Positions 34,775 to 44,506 are shown, counted from the stretch's first letter. The stretch is DNA of 64,000 nucleotides from Facklamia lactis (GCF_015863205.1 NZ_JACBXQ010000002.1:310001-374000), one strand, 5' to 3'. The notes: generated by a model not told the origin, from the sequence alone. Made by a program: numbers and translations.

Positions 34775-35914
34775 GTGGCAAAGATAACTTTAAAATCCAT
34801 TTCAAAAACATACAACAAAAGTAAGGCCAATACTTTTAATCTTTTTAAGAAAAAGCGTTCTAGTGTATCAGATTTTGCAGTTAGAAATTTGTCAGTGGAG
34901 ATCCCTGATGGTAGCTTCACTGCAATCATAGGTCCTTCAGGTTGTGGTAAATCCACAACCTTGAGGATGATAGCTGGCTTAGAGTCTGTTGATTCTGGTG
35001 AAGTATGGATTGGTGATCGTTTAATAAATAGTCTTCCCCCAGGAGATAGAAATATTTCAATGGTATTCCAAAACTATGCTCTCTATCCTATGATGACTGT
35101 TAAAGAAAACATTACTTTTGGTTTAGAAGAAAGTAATTTAACTCACAATGAAATGGAAGAGAGAACAAAAAAAGTAGCGGAAATAGTTGAATTAACGGAA
35201 TTCTTAGATCGTAAACCTTCTCAGCTTTCTGGAGGACAGCAACAAAGGGTTGCTCTTGCTAGAGCCATCGCTAAAAATCCAGATCTTTATATCTTTGACG
35301 AGCCTCTTTCTAACTTAGATGCAAAGTTACGAACTGATATGCGATCAAGACTAATATCTATGCATGAACAACTACAGGCAACATTTATTTATGTTACTCA
35401 TGATCAAATTGAGGCAATGTCAATGGCCGATCAAATTATTATTCTCAATGATGGTAAAGTAATGCAAATTGGTTCGCCCTATGAAGTGTATAATGATCCT
35501 TTTAATCTTTTTGTTGCAAACTTTATTGGAAACCCTGGAATGAATTTAATAGCACAGCTTAATGAACGAATAACTTGGGGATTTCGTCCTGAACGTGGCA
35601 CTTTAATAACAGAAGATTTTTTCTCAAACGATTCAAAAGAAACCTACTTTCTTGATACAGAAATTAATTCCACACAGGCTATTTTAAATCCTAAATCTTT
35701 AATATCTAATTTTTTAATAGAAAGTAAGATCTTAACCCGAGAATATTTGGGCTCAGAGTTTCTGTATACCATTAATAATATTTTTGGTATACAAAAAGTT
35801 AAATCAGAAAACATATTTGATAAAAACCAAAATATTTTCCTCCATTTAAATCGAAAAGATCTATATTATTTTGATCAAAATGGGGATAGGATTAGAAATA
35901 CGGAGGTAGAATAA
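34775..35914 (+). CDS. ABC transporter ATP-binding protein (UgpC/MalK type)
   Basis: 379 residues. Walker A GPSGCGKSTT, Q-loop VFQNYALYP, signature LSGGQQQRVALARAI, Walker B YIFDEP, H-loop VTHD; then a C-terminal OB-fold-like regulatory region, shorter and more divergent than in MalK. An insertion near residue 20 (NTFNLFKKKRSS) is unusual. The start is GTG at 34775 with GGGGAGG six bases upstream. It overlaps the next start by one base (TAATG), so translation is coupled. Confidence 0.92.
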   Translation: MAKITLKSISKTYNKSKANTFNLFKKKRSSVSDFAVRNLSVEIPDGSFTAIIGPSGCGKSTTLRMIAGLESVDSGEVWIGDRLINSLPPGDRNISMVFQNYALYPMMTVKENITFGLEESNLTHNEMEERTKKVAEIVELTEFLDRKPSQLSGGQQQRVALARAIAKNPDLYIFDEPLSNLDAKLRTDMRSRLISMHEQLQATFIYVTHDQIEAMSMADQIIILNDGKVMQIGSPYEVYNDPFNLFVANFIGNPGMNLIAQLNERITWGFRPERGTLITEDFFSNDSKETYFLDTEINSTQAILNPKSLISNFLIESKILTREYLGSEFLYTINNIFGIQKVKSENIFDKNQNIFLHLNRKDLYYFDQNGDRIRNTEVE

Positions 35915-36780
35915 TGAAAAATAAAATAAAACCATATTTATTAATACTACCTTCTATTATTATTTTCCTCTTATTTAGTATACTCCCACTAATATACATG
36001 TTTTATTTAAGTATTCATAAAGGAAGTATTGTAAAACCAGCAATTGAGTTTATAGGATTTAAAAATTATCAAGAATTATTTTTGGATCCTTCTTTTATTG
36101 AAGCCATTCAAAATACTTTTTATTATGCAGGAATATTCGTTTTATCCATTGTATTAATCTCTATCCCACTTTCATTATGGCTTAGTAAAAATGGTTCTAT
36201 TTATAAAATAACAACCAGTTTTATCTTCAGTCCTCATGTAACAGCAATCGTTTCAATTGCATTAATATTTACCTGGATAATGGATACAGAAAATGGAATT
36301 TTAAATTGGTTCTTACAACTAATAGGTCTTGAACCAATCGGCTGGCTAACCGATTCAAAAGTTGCACTTAATTCAGTAATTATCGTGGCCGTATGGAAGG
36401 GTATTGGATATTATACTTTGATTATGATGTCCTCCGTCACAAACTTACCTCAAAATATTTATGAAGCTTGTTCCATCGACAATATTCCAAAGCATAAAGT
36501 ATTACGTCGAATAACCCTACCGCTACTTTCACCAACTATTTTCTTTATCATAATTGTTGCATTAATAAACAGTATACAAGTATTTGGCACTATAAATATC
36601 ATGACTCAAGGTGGACCCGCTAATTCAACTACAACTCTAGTTTATTATTTATACGAACAAACCTTTAAATTTTCTGATATAGGGGGCGCTGCTGCTACAG
36701 GTATTATATTATTATTATTTCTAATGATATTAAGTATATTGTACTTTATTCTTTTCAGCAAACGTGTTCATTATAAGTAG
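35914..36780 (+). CDS. ABC transporter permease (UgpA/MalF type)
   Basis: 288 residues, six hydrophobic helices, with the EAA loop YEACSIDNIPKHKVLRRITLPLLSPT near residues 185-210 that contacts the ATPase. The arrangement is typical of the first permease of CUT1-class importers. The start overlaps the stop of the ATPase gene. Confidence 0.92.
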   Translation: MKNKIKPYLLILPSIIIFLLFSILPLIYMFYLSIHKGSIVKPAIEFIGFKNYQELFLDPSFIEAIQNTFYYAGIFVLSIVLISIPLSLWLSKNGSIYKITTSFIFSPHVTAIVSIALIFTWIMDTENGILNWFLQLIGLEPIGWLTDSKVALNSVIIVAVWKGIGYYTLIMMSSVTNLPQNIYEACSIDNIPKHKVLRRITLPLLSPTIFFIIIVALINSIQVFGTINIMTQGGPANSTTTLVYYLYEQTFKFSDIGGAAATGIILLLFLMILSILYFILFSKRVHYK

Positions 36781-36788
36781 GTGATTGA

Positions 36789-37607
36789 ATGAAAAAAATA
36801 AATTTCACTAAAATTTTAGAGATTCTTTCAGCATTGGTATTTATTATCTTATTTGGATTCCCATTTATTTGGATGTTCTTCTCAAGCGTTAAATCTTCAT
36901 CTGAAATTGTTGCGGTACCACCAACATTGTTTCCTCAACAATGGCAATTTGAGAATTTCATTGTTGCATGGAGATCCGGCCCATTTTTTAAATATACTAT
37001 CAATAGTCTTATTGTTGCTTTATCAATTGTAGCTCTTCAATTGATAACCGTAATACCTGCTGCGTATGCCTATGCAAGATATGACTTCTTTGGCAAAAAA
37101 TTCTTTTGGTATCTATCTTTATCTACCATGATGATACCAGGGACCTTAACTTTTTTACCTATCTACTTACTTTTTAGCTCTTTTGGTCTTATAAATACAT
37201 TGTGGTCTTTGATTCTACCTTTTACATCTAGTATATTTGGAATATTTTTATTAAGACAATCGATCATGAGAATTCCAAATGAAATTATTGAAGCTGCTCA
37301 ACTGGATAAAGCCGGTGAAGCTAAAATTATCCGAAGAATTGTTTTTCCAATGATTAAGCCATCAATTCTTACCATTTCTATGTTGACTTTTATTGGACGT
37401 TGGAATGATTATTTTTGGCCTTTGATGATGACAACAAAGGATGATGTCAGAACATTACCTATTGGTGTTACTGCTCTAGGAATGAGTGATGCACTTCCAG
37501 ATTGGAATTTAGTCATGGCTGCAAATATTATTTTAGTTTTTCCAATTTTAGTAATCTATGTTCTAGCACAGAAACAAATTTTCCAAGCTTTTGTACCTGC
37601 AAATTAA
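36789..37607 (+). CDS. ABC transporter permease (UgpE/MalG type)
   Basis: 272 residues, six helices, EAA loop IEAAQLDKAGEAKIIRRIVFPMIKPS near residues 159-184, and the C-terminal motif KQIFQAFVPAN common in MalG-like subunits. It follows its partner after eight bases, with TAGGTGATTG as ribosome binding site. It completes the importer with the binding protein, ATPase and first permease. Confidence 0.92.
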   Translation: MKKINFTKILEILSALVFIILFGFPFIWMFFSSVKSSSEIVAVPPTLFPQQWQFENFIVAWRSGPFFKYTINSLIVALSIVALQLITVIPAAYAYARYDFFGKKFFWYLSLSTMMIPGTLTFLPIYLLFSSFGLINTLWSLILPFTSSIFGIFLLRQSIMRIPNEIIEAAQLDKAGEAKIIRRIVFPMIKPSILTISMLTFIGRWNDYFWPLMMTTKDDVRTLPIGVTALGMSDALPDWNLVMAANIILVFPILVIYVLAQKQIFQAFVPAN

Positions 37608-37685
37608 AGTTATTTTTGATAAAGTTATCATATTTATTGTTACAGGATATCAATATATCCTGTTAAAAATAGAATCGAGGTTATT

Positions 37686-38354
37686 ATGAAGAAACTTGAC
37701 ACTGTTATTTTTGATATGGATGGTTTAATGTTTGATACTGAAATCATTTCCTACCAAGCTAATCAACGGGCAGCTAATGAATTAGACATGGAATATAATT
37801 TAGAAATGTTTAAAAAGAATATCGGAATGAACGGCGAAGAAGAGTTGCGCTATATCCATCAACTCTTTCCAAATCATCCTTCGGTTGAAAAGTTCATTGA
37901 ATTAAGTCAACATTATCAACATGAAGCAATCGCTCAACCAGAAAATATTATCCCTAAAAAAGGATTATTTGAATTATTAAACTTCTTAAAAGATAAAAAT
38001 ATTAATCTTATTATTGCCTCTAGTTCATTTGCTAACAAAATAGTAAGATATACAAAAATTTTTGAAATAGAAAGTTACTTCACAGCTTATGTTGCTGGGA
38101 ATCAAGTCAAGAGAACTAAACCATTTCCTGACATATTCGAGAAAGCTTATAAGTTAAGTCAAGCTTCATCAAAAGACAGTGTCATTGTACTTGAAGACTC
38201 TAAAAATGGTGTTGTCGCTGCTAATAAGGCAGGATTAAAAACTATTATTGTTCCAGATTTAATAGAACCTGATTTAGAAATGAAAGAAATGGCTCTAGCA
38301 GTTTTAGAGGATTTATTTCAAGTCAAAGACTATCTCAAAACGAACTTCATTTAA
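37686..38354 (+). CDS. HAD-superfamily phosphatase (beta-phosphoglucomutase-like)
   Basis: 222 residues. Motif I DMDGLMFDTE, motif II IIASSS, motif III RTKPFPDIF with VLEDSKNGVVAA. The cap helix type matches subfamily IA phosphatases such as YqaB, Gph or beta-phosphoglucomutase. At the end of the glycerophosphodiester operon it may dephosphorylate glycerol-3-phosphate or the alcohol moiety released by GDPD (inference). A terminator hairpin follows. Confidence 0.85.
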   Translation: MKKLDTVIFDMDGLMFDTEIISYQANQRAANELDMEYNLEMFKKNIGMNGEEELRYIHQLFPNHPSVEKFIELSQHYQHEAIAQPENIIPKKGLFELLNFLKDKNINLIIASSSFANKIVRYTKIFEIESYFTAYVAGNQVKRTKPFPDIFEKAYKLSQASSKDSVIVLEDSKNGVVAANKAGLKTIIVPDLIEPDLEMKEMALAVLEDLFQVKDYLKTNFI

Positions 38355-38363
38355 ATAAAAAAC

Positions 38364-38405
38364 TAAACCTCGACAATTATAAAAGAAAATAGCCGAGGTT
38401 TTTTG
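38364..38405 (+). terminator. Terminator of the GDPD-ABC-HAD operon
   Basis: AAACCTCG...CCGAGGTTT with a loop of about 20 bases, followed by TTTTGTTTTT. Confidence 0.7.
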
Positions 38406-38656
38406 TTTTTACATTATTATTATAAAAAGAATATCTTCAAATAAATTATTTTGAAATTCTGTTAATAGTAGTATTTATAAATATACAAAAAATCTTTTCA
38501 GATTTATTGATGATATTTATCACTAATATTCATCATTCATTCAATTCTTATCTAAGGATATTTTATTAGTGAATTTTCTCTCTCATAACTTTTTTATACA
38601 AGAATAACAGACATATAGTTACTTGATTAATACCATTCTATATATTCACATTTTTC

Positions 38657-39061
38657 CTAAAGTCTTTTCAGGAAGAAATATTCTTCATATTGATCTTCCT
38701 CGTTATGATAGTAACCTACCTGTTGATAGCCTAAAGCCTCATAAAACTCTTTTCCTTGCCAACTAAAAGTATCTAGCCTGATCGTATTGGCCCCAAGTTG
38801 CTTAGACCGTCGTTCCAATTCTTCCATTAAAATTTTCCCATACCCTTTTTTTCGATCAGCAGCATCCACAAATATGGTTGATAAATACATTATTTTAAAA
38901 GTTGTCATGGTGGCATCCAGCCCCGCAATGATCTTGCCATTCTCTTCAATCCCAATCGAAATGCTTCCATCAAGTTGATCAGGGATATAGTCTTTATCAT
39001 ATTCCTCTAAACGATTCTCAAGTTCTTCGATCTGTTCATTATTTAAATTAACGATTTCCAT
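38657..39061 (-). CDS. GNAT-family N-acetyltransferase
   Basis: 134 residues, one complete GNAT domain: YLSTIFVDAADRKKGYGKILMEELERR is the acetyl-CoA-binding motif A, and EALGYQQVGYY is near the end. GAAGGGGAAG precedes the ATG. Substrate unknown. The 300 bp between this gene and the upstream operon are AT-rich without features. Confidence 0.88.
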   Translation of the reverse strand: MEIVNLNNEQIEELENRLEEYDKDYIPDQLDGSISIGIEENGKIIAGLDATMTTFKIMYLSTIFVDAADRKKGYGKILMEELERRSKQLGANTIRLDTFSWQGKEFYEALGYQQVGYYHNEEDQYEEYFFLKRL

Positions 39062-39111
39062 CTACTTCCCCTTCTTTCATCGGTCTTAATATAAAACAGC
39101 ATTTTAAAACA

Positions 39112-39164
39112 CATAAAAAATACCCATAGCCATTCCAAATGATTGAACACAAGAGATGGCTATG
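39112..39164 (-). terminator. Terminator after the second acetyltransferase gene
   Basis: CATAGCCAT (39125-39133) pairs with ATGGCTATG (39156-39164) across a 22-base loop; on the minus strand it is followed by ATTTTTTATG. Confidence 0.6.
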
Positions 39165-39186
39165 AGTTACAAAATATTCTCATTTT

Positions 39187-39609
39187 CTATAAGCTAATCA
39201 TCATATTGACTTCATGGCAATCGGCTTCTTCCACTCTATCCATTTCTACAAAAGCGATTTTCTCATATAAGCCTTTAGCAATCTCATTGCCATAAGTATA
39301 AGTGGTCGTCATTCTTTTCGCCTGGTAATGAGTTTTCATTATATCTATTAATGTCTTAAGTGACTCATATCCCAATTTTTTACCTTGAAAATTCCTATCG
39401 ATGGCAAAATTCCATAGAAACCATGAGTCTTTTGCAAATTGCTTAACCATAGCGAACCCAATCAAATATTGATCATCATAAATATCAAAAGCGATCACAT
39501 TCTCTTCTTGACATCCGCTTTTAATTCTTTGAGGCGCTGAGATCTGTTTCCACTGATGTTCTTCTAGACTAATTTTTATGGCATTCGACTTTCTTAAATG
39601 GATCGTCAT
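39187..39609 (-). CDS. GNAT-family N-acetyltransferase (spermidine acetyltransferase-like)
   Basis: 140 residues. LWNFAIDRNFQGKKLGYESLKTLIDIM is the acetyl-CoA motif; MTTTYTYGNEIAKGLYEKIAFVEM is the second half. The order and spacing resemble small BltD/PaiA-like polyamine acetyltransferases, but the substrate is not certain. GAGGAGAAAAG precedes the ATG. Confidence 0.85.
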   Translation of the reverse strand: MTIHLRKSNAIKISLEEHQWKQISAPQRIKSGCQEENVIAFDIYDDQYLIGFAMVKQFAKDSWFLWNFAIDRNFQGKKLGYESLKTLIDIMKTHYQAKRMTTTYTYGNEIAKGLYEKIAFVEMDRVEEADCHEVNMMISL

Positions 39610-39745
39610 CTTTTCTCCTCTTTATAAAGTGATTTTTCCTCAAATAACTATTTTCAGACTAACAGATGCCTCAATCACAAATAAATATCCCACTCTTTGA
39701 TAAATATTTAAAGCCTCTTCCTGCTTGTCAGTCTCTAAAATACGT

Positions 39746-40483
39746 CTAGATTCCTAATTCTTCCATAATGGTTCTGATTTGATGGAGCTTCTCTGCTTCT
39801 TCCTTGTCACCGAAGGAAACATCTTTAGAAATATTACCATCTTTTAGAAAGAGAACGCGACTCCCTTTTGATGCCACTGTTGCATCGTGAGTAACAAGTA
39901 TAATGGTCATTCCTGCCTGGTTAAGCTCAAGAAAAATTGCTAATATTTCATCTGCTGTTTTAGAATTTAAGGCTCCTGTTGGTTCATCAGCAAATAATAC
40001 TTGAGGGTTATTCATTAAGGCCCTAGCAATTCCTGCTCTTTGCAGTTGGCCACCTGAGACTTCTTGCAAATTCCGATCCGCTAATTCTTTTATCCCGAGT
40101 TTATCCATAATATCGAGCGCTCGATTTCTTAAGGCGGTTGTGTTATTTTCGCCCATTGCTGGAAGAAGAATATTATCAAATAGGGTTAAATTGGATAGAA
40201 AAGTCGAATTTTGAAAGACAAATCCAATCCTTTTTCTTCTGAAGTCGCTCAAATCGTTCATTTTTAAGGTCGAAAGTTCGGTCCCCAACAAGTTTACATC
40301 CCCACTATCAATCTTATCTAAAGATGAAAGTAAATAAAGAAGAGTAGATTTGCCCGAGCCTGAAGGGCCCATAATCGATACAAATTCACCCTTGACAATA
40401 TTTAAATCGATCTCTTTGAGTACGGCTGTCTGACCATCATAACTTTTACTAATACTGTTGGCACTTAATATCTGAGTCTTCAT
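39746..40483 (-). CDS. ABC transporter ATP-binding protein, MacB/LolD type
   Basis: 245 residues with Walker A GPSGSGKSTL, the family-specific LSSLDKIDSGDVNLLG, Q-loop VFQNSTFL, signature VSGGQLQRAGIARAL, Walker B VLFADEPTGALNS and H-loop VTHD. It pairs with the FtsX-like permease immediately upstream (ATGA overlap). Members export antimicrobial peptides, act as mechanotransmitters or resist bacitracin. Confidence 0.92.
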   Translation of the reverse strand: MKTQILSANSISKSYDGQTAVLKEIDLNIVKGEFVSIMGPSGSGKSTLLYLLSSLDKIDSGDVNLLGTELSTLKMNDLSDFRRKRIGFVFQNSTFLSNLTLFDNILLPAMGENNTTALRNRALDIMDKLGIKELADRNLQEVSGGQLQRAGIARALMNNPQVLFADEPTGALNSKTADEILAIFLELNQAGMTIILVTHDATVASKGSRVLFLKDGNISKDVSFGDKEEAEKLHQIRTIMEELGI

Positions 40484-42771
40484 CTTCCATTCCTAACCTT
40501 TCTTGATTGAATAAAACCATATTTTTCAATACCTTTGAGTCCTAGCAACGTTGCCATTATACTTGCCAGAGTAATAATAACCATACTCATTAACAATCCT
40601 TTTCCACCAATAGAAGCAAATTTTAAATTACCCGTTCCAAGTAAGGCAAATAAGGATGCAATTATTTTTTGACCTAATGTCTTCGTCAAGATCATGGTTA
40701 AGATGATAGAAAACAACAACACAATCAGATTTCTTAAAAAATAGTCTTTTTTCAGAAACCCCCAAGAAATTCCTACCGCATTCATACTCGCTAATTTAGC
40801 TTTTTCTTTTTCTAATACCATCATAAGAAATAAATAGGTAATTAAGAAAACAATGACCCCTGCTGAAACAGCTGCTGTGGTATAGGCGACACTAAGTGTC
40901 TCTAAGGTCGATTTCAATGTATCCCTCATAAAGTTTACAATGGACCTAATTCTTAATGTCTCATTCTTTTGATATTTATTAATAAATTCTTGCTCAGTGT
41001 ATCCCTCTTTCAAATTAATATAGCAAGTCATCGCCATAAAATCTTCTGGCTTCTTTTCAAAATTAACTTTTGCGGTTTTGCCTCCGTTTGTTATATCTGA
41101 ATAAATACCCGATACCGTTAGCGTCCCATCCTTCTCAGTCACTACTTGATCCCCTATCTTCCAATTCATATCTTCTGCCACAAATTTTGATATGGCTATT
41201 TCATGACTAGCGGGACCTTTTCCTTCAAGATAATTAAGATTAAATAAATCATGATCGCCTTCGACGGTATTGATTGCCGTTAGTTTATTCTCATGATCTT
41301 TAACTTGAAGCATAAAATTATAATAGGCCCCAATAGTTTCGATACTCGAATCTTGATCAAATTCTCGTAATAGATTATGCTGATCATTCTCCGAACTTCC
41401 AGCAAAAACAATATCCGCTCGCAAATCAGCAGAAGCAATCCCCAGATTCATCGCAAAATCCTTATTCCCAACCATATCTAATACGGTTGAAGGAACTGCA
41501 ATCATAAAAACAGATAAAGTAATCAATAGCATCAAAGGAAAGTAAACCTTGAAAGAGGACAATAAATTATTAAGGGTAAAAGCTCCTGGTCGGGCAGAAA
41601 CTTTGATAAAAGAAGGCTTTTCACTTCCCTCAAATTCTCCTCTCAGAACCTTCACAGGCTCGATCTTCTTGATTCTATTCAACATTTTTTTGATGAATAA
41701 ATAAAGACCGGTTATCAGAATCAATAAAGGCAACATTGAGTAGATTAAAATTCGACTCGTTTCTTGATTTTTCCCAAAACTTTCATAGACATTCGTTAAA
41801 TATAAAGATTGGCTCATATGAGCCACGATATACCCTAAAATGCAAGCAGGAATAGTAATTAGCAAATACTGTTTTTCATAGATCGAACTGATAACTTTCT
41901 CTCTGATTCCAATCGACTTCATGATGCCAATCTCATGAATATCTTCATACAGGCAGGATTTTATCGTTAAATTCATCGCTAATAATGAAATAAGTAAAGC
42001 CACAATGGAAGTAAAAAAAGTAATGATAATACCGATTCCTTCCGTAATAGAATTCATTAATTTGAATAAAGGATAGGTCACGGAAGGACCATTGGATGGC
42101 AGTCCCTCTGAAGCGTAAGCTGTCTGAAAGTCGGTAATTTTTGTATCATCCTTCAGCCGATACTCGATTAAGTATTCCAGCGTTCCTTTGTCTTTTAATT
42201 GATCAAAATCCTGCTTAGATACTAAGAATCTTTTAGAGGACGCCAGAGGTGAGCTCATTTGTGAGTCTCTTAGAATTCCAGCGACCTTAAATTTCGTACC
42301 TGCGATGGTTAACTGACCTCCAACTCTAATTCTATCCCGATACATATTGGGAATATAGATCTGACCTTCCTCAACCACTAATCTATCATTATTGTCATCA
42401 AGAAGATAATCAAATTTCATATCATCTGCAACGACGCCGTTATCTTGCGAAGTTCCCGTAAGGTTGCCCGATTCTGTCTCAATCTCTTGCTCATTGAAAT
42501 TGTACACTTCCATCAATTGAAATAAATCGACATTTACCATGCGCTCATTGAAAGTTTCAAAGTCTTTCCTATCTAATTCACCTCGATGCATTTGTAAAAC
42601 ATGAGGGGTTTCCGCATTTTGCATAACCTTTTCTACCGAATAAAAAACATTCAATCCTAAATTAGCAGAGACTGTCATTAATAATGATGACATAAAAATA
42701 AAAAATCCAATGATACCATAACTCAATTTATTCTTATTTATATTCCCCAATACGATCTTTTTTTTCATCAT
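40480..42771 (-). CDS. FtsX-like permease (MacB/BceB-like transporter)
   Basis: About 763 residues. N-terminal helix near 10-35, a periplasm-type extracellular domain (about 60-230), three helices carrying the FtsX domain (250-360), a helix near 400, a second extracellular domain (about 420-600), and a final FtsX domain with three helices. This 1+3+1+3 layout is the eight-helix form seen in BceB-like and other FtsX transporters. ATG at 42771 has ACAGGA six bases upstream. Operator and promoter lie directly upstream. The substrate is unknown. Confidence 0.85.
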   Translation of the reverse strand: MMKKKIVLGNINKNKLSYGIIGFFIFMSSLLMTVSANLGLNVFYSVEKVMQNAETPHVLQMHRGELDRKDFETFNERMVNVDLFQLMEVYNFNEQEIETESGNLTGTSQDNGVVADDMKFDYLLDDNNDRLVVEEGQIYIPNMYRDRIRVGGQLTIAGTKFKVAGILRDSQMSSPLASSKRFLVSKQDFDQLKDKGTLEYLIEYRLKDDTKITDFQTAYASEGLPSNGPSVTYPLFKLMNSITEGIGIIITFFTSIVALLISLLAMNLTIKSCLYEDIHEIGIMKSIGIREKVISSIYEKQYLLITIPACILGYIVAHMSQSLYLTNVYESFGKNQETSRILIYSMLPLLILITGLYLFIKKMLNRIKKIEPVKVLRGEFEGSEKPSFIKVSARPGAFTLNNLLSSFKVYFPLMLLITLSVFMIAVPSTVLDMVGNKDFAMNLGIASADLRADIVFAGSSENDQHNLLREFDQDSSIETIGAYYNFMLQVKDHENKLTAINTVEGDHDLFNLNYLEGKGPASHEIAISKFVAEDMNWKIGDQVVTEKDGTLTVSGIYSDITNGGKTAKVNFEKKPEDFMAMTCYINLKEGYTEQEFINKYQKNETLRIRSIVNFMRDTLKSTLETLSVAYTTAAVSAGVIVFLITYLFLMMVLEKEKAKLASMNAVGISWGFLKKDYFLRNLIVLLFSIILTMILTKTLGQKIIASLFALLGTGNLKFASIGGKGLLMSMVIITLASIMATLLGLKGIEKYGFIQSRKVRNGR

Positions 42772-42797
42772 TTTTATTCCTGTCATTTATTTATTCC

Positions 42798-42853
42798 GAA
42801 CCGACAGCTTGTCGGTTCCCCTTTATTTTAATTTAATTTTTAATGAAATGCAA
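42798..42853 (-). promoter_or_regulatory. Promoter with TetR-like palindromic operator of the FtsX-type ABC operon
   Basis: On the minus strand: -35 TTGCAT (42848-42853), 17-base spacer, -10 TAAAAT (42825-42830), then the palindrome GAACCGACA-AGC-TGTCGGTTC (42798-42818) covering the transcription start. The 9-3-9 perfect arms and the ACCGAC/GTCGGT sequence are characteristic of TetR-family operators. No TetR gene is in the window. No gene is visible in 42854-43248. Confidence 0.7.
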
Positions 42854-43248
42854 GCTGCAAAATCAGAGAATATCTTTCGATCGATTCAAAAATCCTTCCT
42901 AAATCATTTTACTTTTTCAAATCAGTAATTTAAGAGTATAAATTTTTAATGATATAAATCCTTTGTTGACTGCTGTTTTATCGCTTTCATAAAGTTATTA
43001 AGAATATTTAATAGAATAAATGATTGCATTTTATCACTGCTTCACCAACTAATGATAACTAGACTGGTTACTACTTGGCTTATCACTCAAATGAAAACAA
43101 GGATTGGTCGTCTAATACTATTCCGACGTCAAAAAAGAGCATTTGAAAGGTTCTTCCCTAATGGATTCCTTCAAACACTCATATATATCGATCATTCTTC
43201 TTAACTATTTAATAATTCAACTAATCATTATAACTTTAGATGACTTTT

Positions 43249-43476
43249 CTACCTTTCTTGTAGATTTGAAAGCTGGTCATACTTTCTATAATTTTTATGA
43301 TTTTTAACAGTCAACCATGATAGCCATAATAAAATAATGAGAATTAGGATAGCCAGAAACATTTCTTTTGTACCCGATGTATTAAAAGGATTGACAGCAG
43401 ATAAAATAAATAAAATCATTAGCATTAACCCACCCTGTAAATAATCATTTCGATTTTTCTTATATTGTAAAGCCAT
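43249..43476 (-). CDS. Small two-helix membrane protein, unknown
   Basis: 75 residues with hydrophobic segments near residues 15-28 and 40-57, and a polar C-terminus (KNHKNYRKYDQLSNLQER). The ribosome binding site is weak (TAGAGAT before ATG). It lies about 50 bp downstream of the RsgA-like gene on the same strand. It may be real, but no family was recognised. Confidence 0.5.
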   Translation of the reverse strand: MALQYKKNRNDYLQGGLMLMILFILSAVNPFNTSGTKEMFLAILILIILLWLSWLTVKNHKNYRKYDQLSNLQER

Positions 43477-43525
43477 ATCTCTATAATCTATAAATAGTTC
43501 TTCTTTTAAGCTATTTATTCTCCAT

Positions 43526-44506
43526 CTAATGTTTTTTCTTTCGATTTTTTTCTTCTAAATATTGTTCATAAGCTTTTCTCTTTTTCGTTTGTAATAAATA
43601 CCTTTCAAATAACGTTTCTTCTAAATCCCCATCTTTAATAGCATTTTTGATTGCACAGCCTGGTTCACTCTGATGCTTACAATCATTAAACTTGCACCTC
43701 AAAGAGAGATTTTCAATCTCTTCAAATAAAACAGCTGTATTAATTTCACGTGAGGTTTCTATTCCTTTAAATCCTGGACTATCTATTAAATACGAATTAG
43801 TTTTCTTCACATAATAAAGTTGAGAACTAGTGGTTGTATGTTTACCCTTACCATCTCTTCGGACCTTACGCGTAGAAATGTCATCACGACCTAACAAATT
43901 ATTCACTAATGAAGATTTACCTGCTCCAGATGCTCCAACCAAAATAGCGGTCTTTTCTTCCTTAATCAACTGATATACATTTTTTAAACTCTCTTCATTA
44001 TATATTGAGTAAGCAATTACACGAAGCTGTGGGTATACACTTCTAATTTGCTTCAAGATTAAATCCGTCTCCTTTGTAAAGTCACTTTTTGTAATGAGTA
44101 CGTGAACATCTTCTGACATTCCAGAAAAGACTAACACATAACGCTCAAATTTACTTAGAGTAAACCTTTGGTCTGCCGCAATCAAAATAAAAAGCTGATC
44201 CACATTGGTTGCTAGTACTTGTTCTTCTATTTGAGTCGTATTATATGCCTTTTGAGTGGTGTTATATGCCTTTGAAATGATATTTTTTCTTGGTAGACTC
44301 TGCCTTATATATACCTCTCCCTCAAAAATCATATACTCAACAAAATCTCCAACATAAAATTTCTGTCCATTTGTGATAGTAACCGTCATTCGTTCATTCA
44401 AAACATTTACTAGACCGTATACATTTCGATTTTTGGTAATCACTCTTGACACATTTTGACTATTCAAATGATTTTCTTTGCAAAAACTTTTAATTTCAAA
44501 ATCCAT
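43526..44506 (-). CDS. RsgA-like circularly permuted ribosomal GTPase
   Basis: 326 residues, a little longer than typical RsgA (about 290-300). OB-like N-domain (to about residue 95), then GTPase motifs in permuted order: G4 ITKSD near 138, G1 GASGAGKSS near 190, switch KHTTTSSQ, G3 DSPGFKG near 243. The C-terminal zinc site is CKFNDCKHQSEPGC. RsgA helps mature the 30S subunit and releases late assembly factors; some paralogues are stress-linked. Residues 79-92 are a tandem duplication of KAYNTTQ. It is preceded by an attenuator leader with an upstream ORF, unusual for housekeeping rsgA, so I suspect an inducible paralogue. AAAAGGAG precedes the ATG. Confidence 0.85.
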   Translation of the reverse strand: MDFEIKSFCKENHLNSQNVSRVITKNRNVYGLVNVLNERMTVTITNGQKFYVGDFVEYMIFEGEVYIRQSLPRKNIISKAYNTTQKAYNTTQIEEQVLATNVDQLFILIAADQRFTLSKFERYVLVFSGMSEDVHVLITKSDFTKETDLILKQIRSVYPQLRVIAYSIYNEESLKNVYQLIKEEKTAILVGASGAGKSSLVNNLLGRDDISTRKVRRDGKGKHTTTSSQLYYVKKTNSYLIDSPGFKGIETSREINTAVLFEEIENLSLRCKFNDCKHQSEPGCAIKNAIKDGDLEETLFERYLLQTKKRKAYEQYLEEKNRKKKH

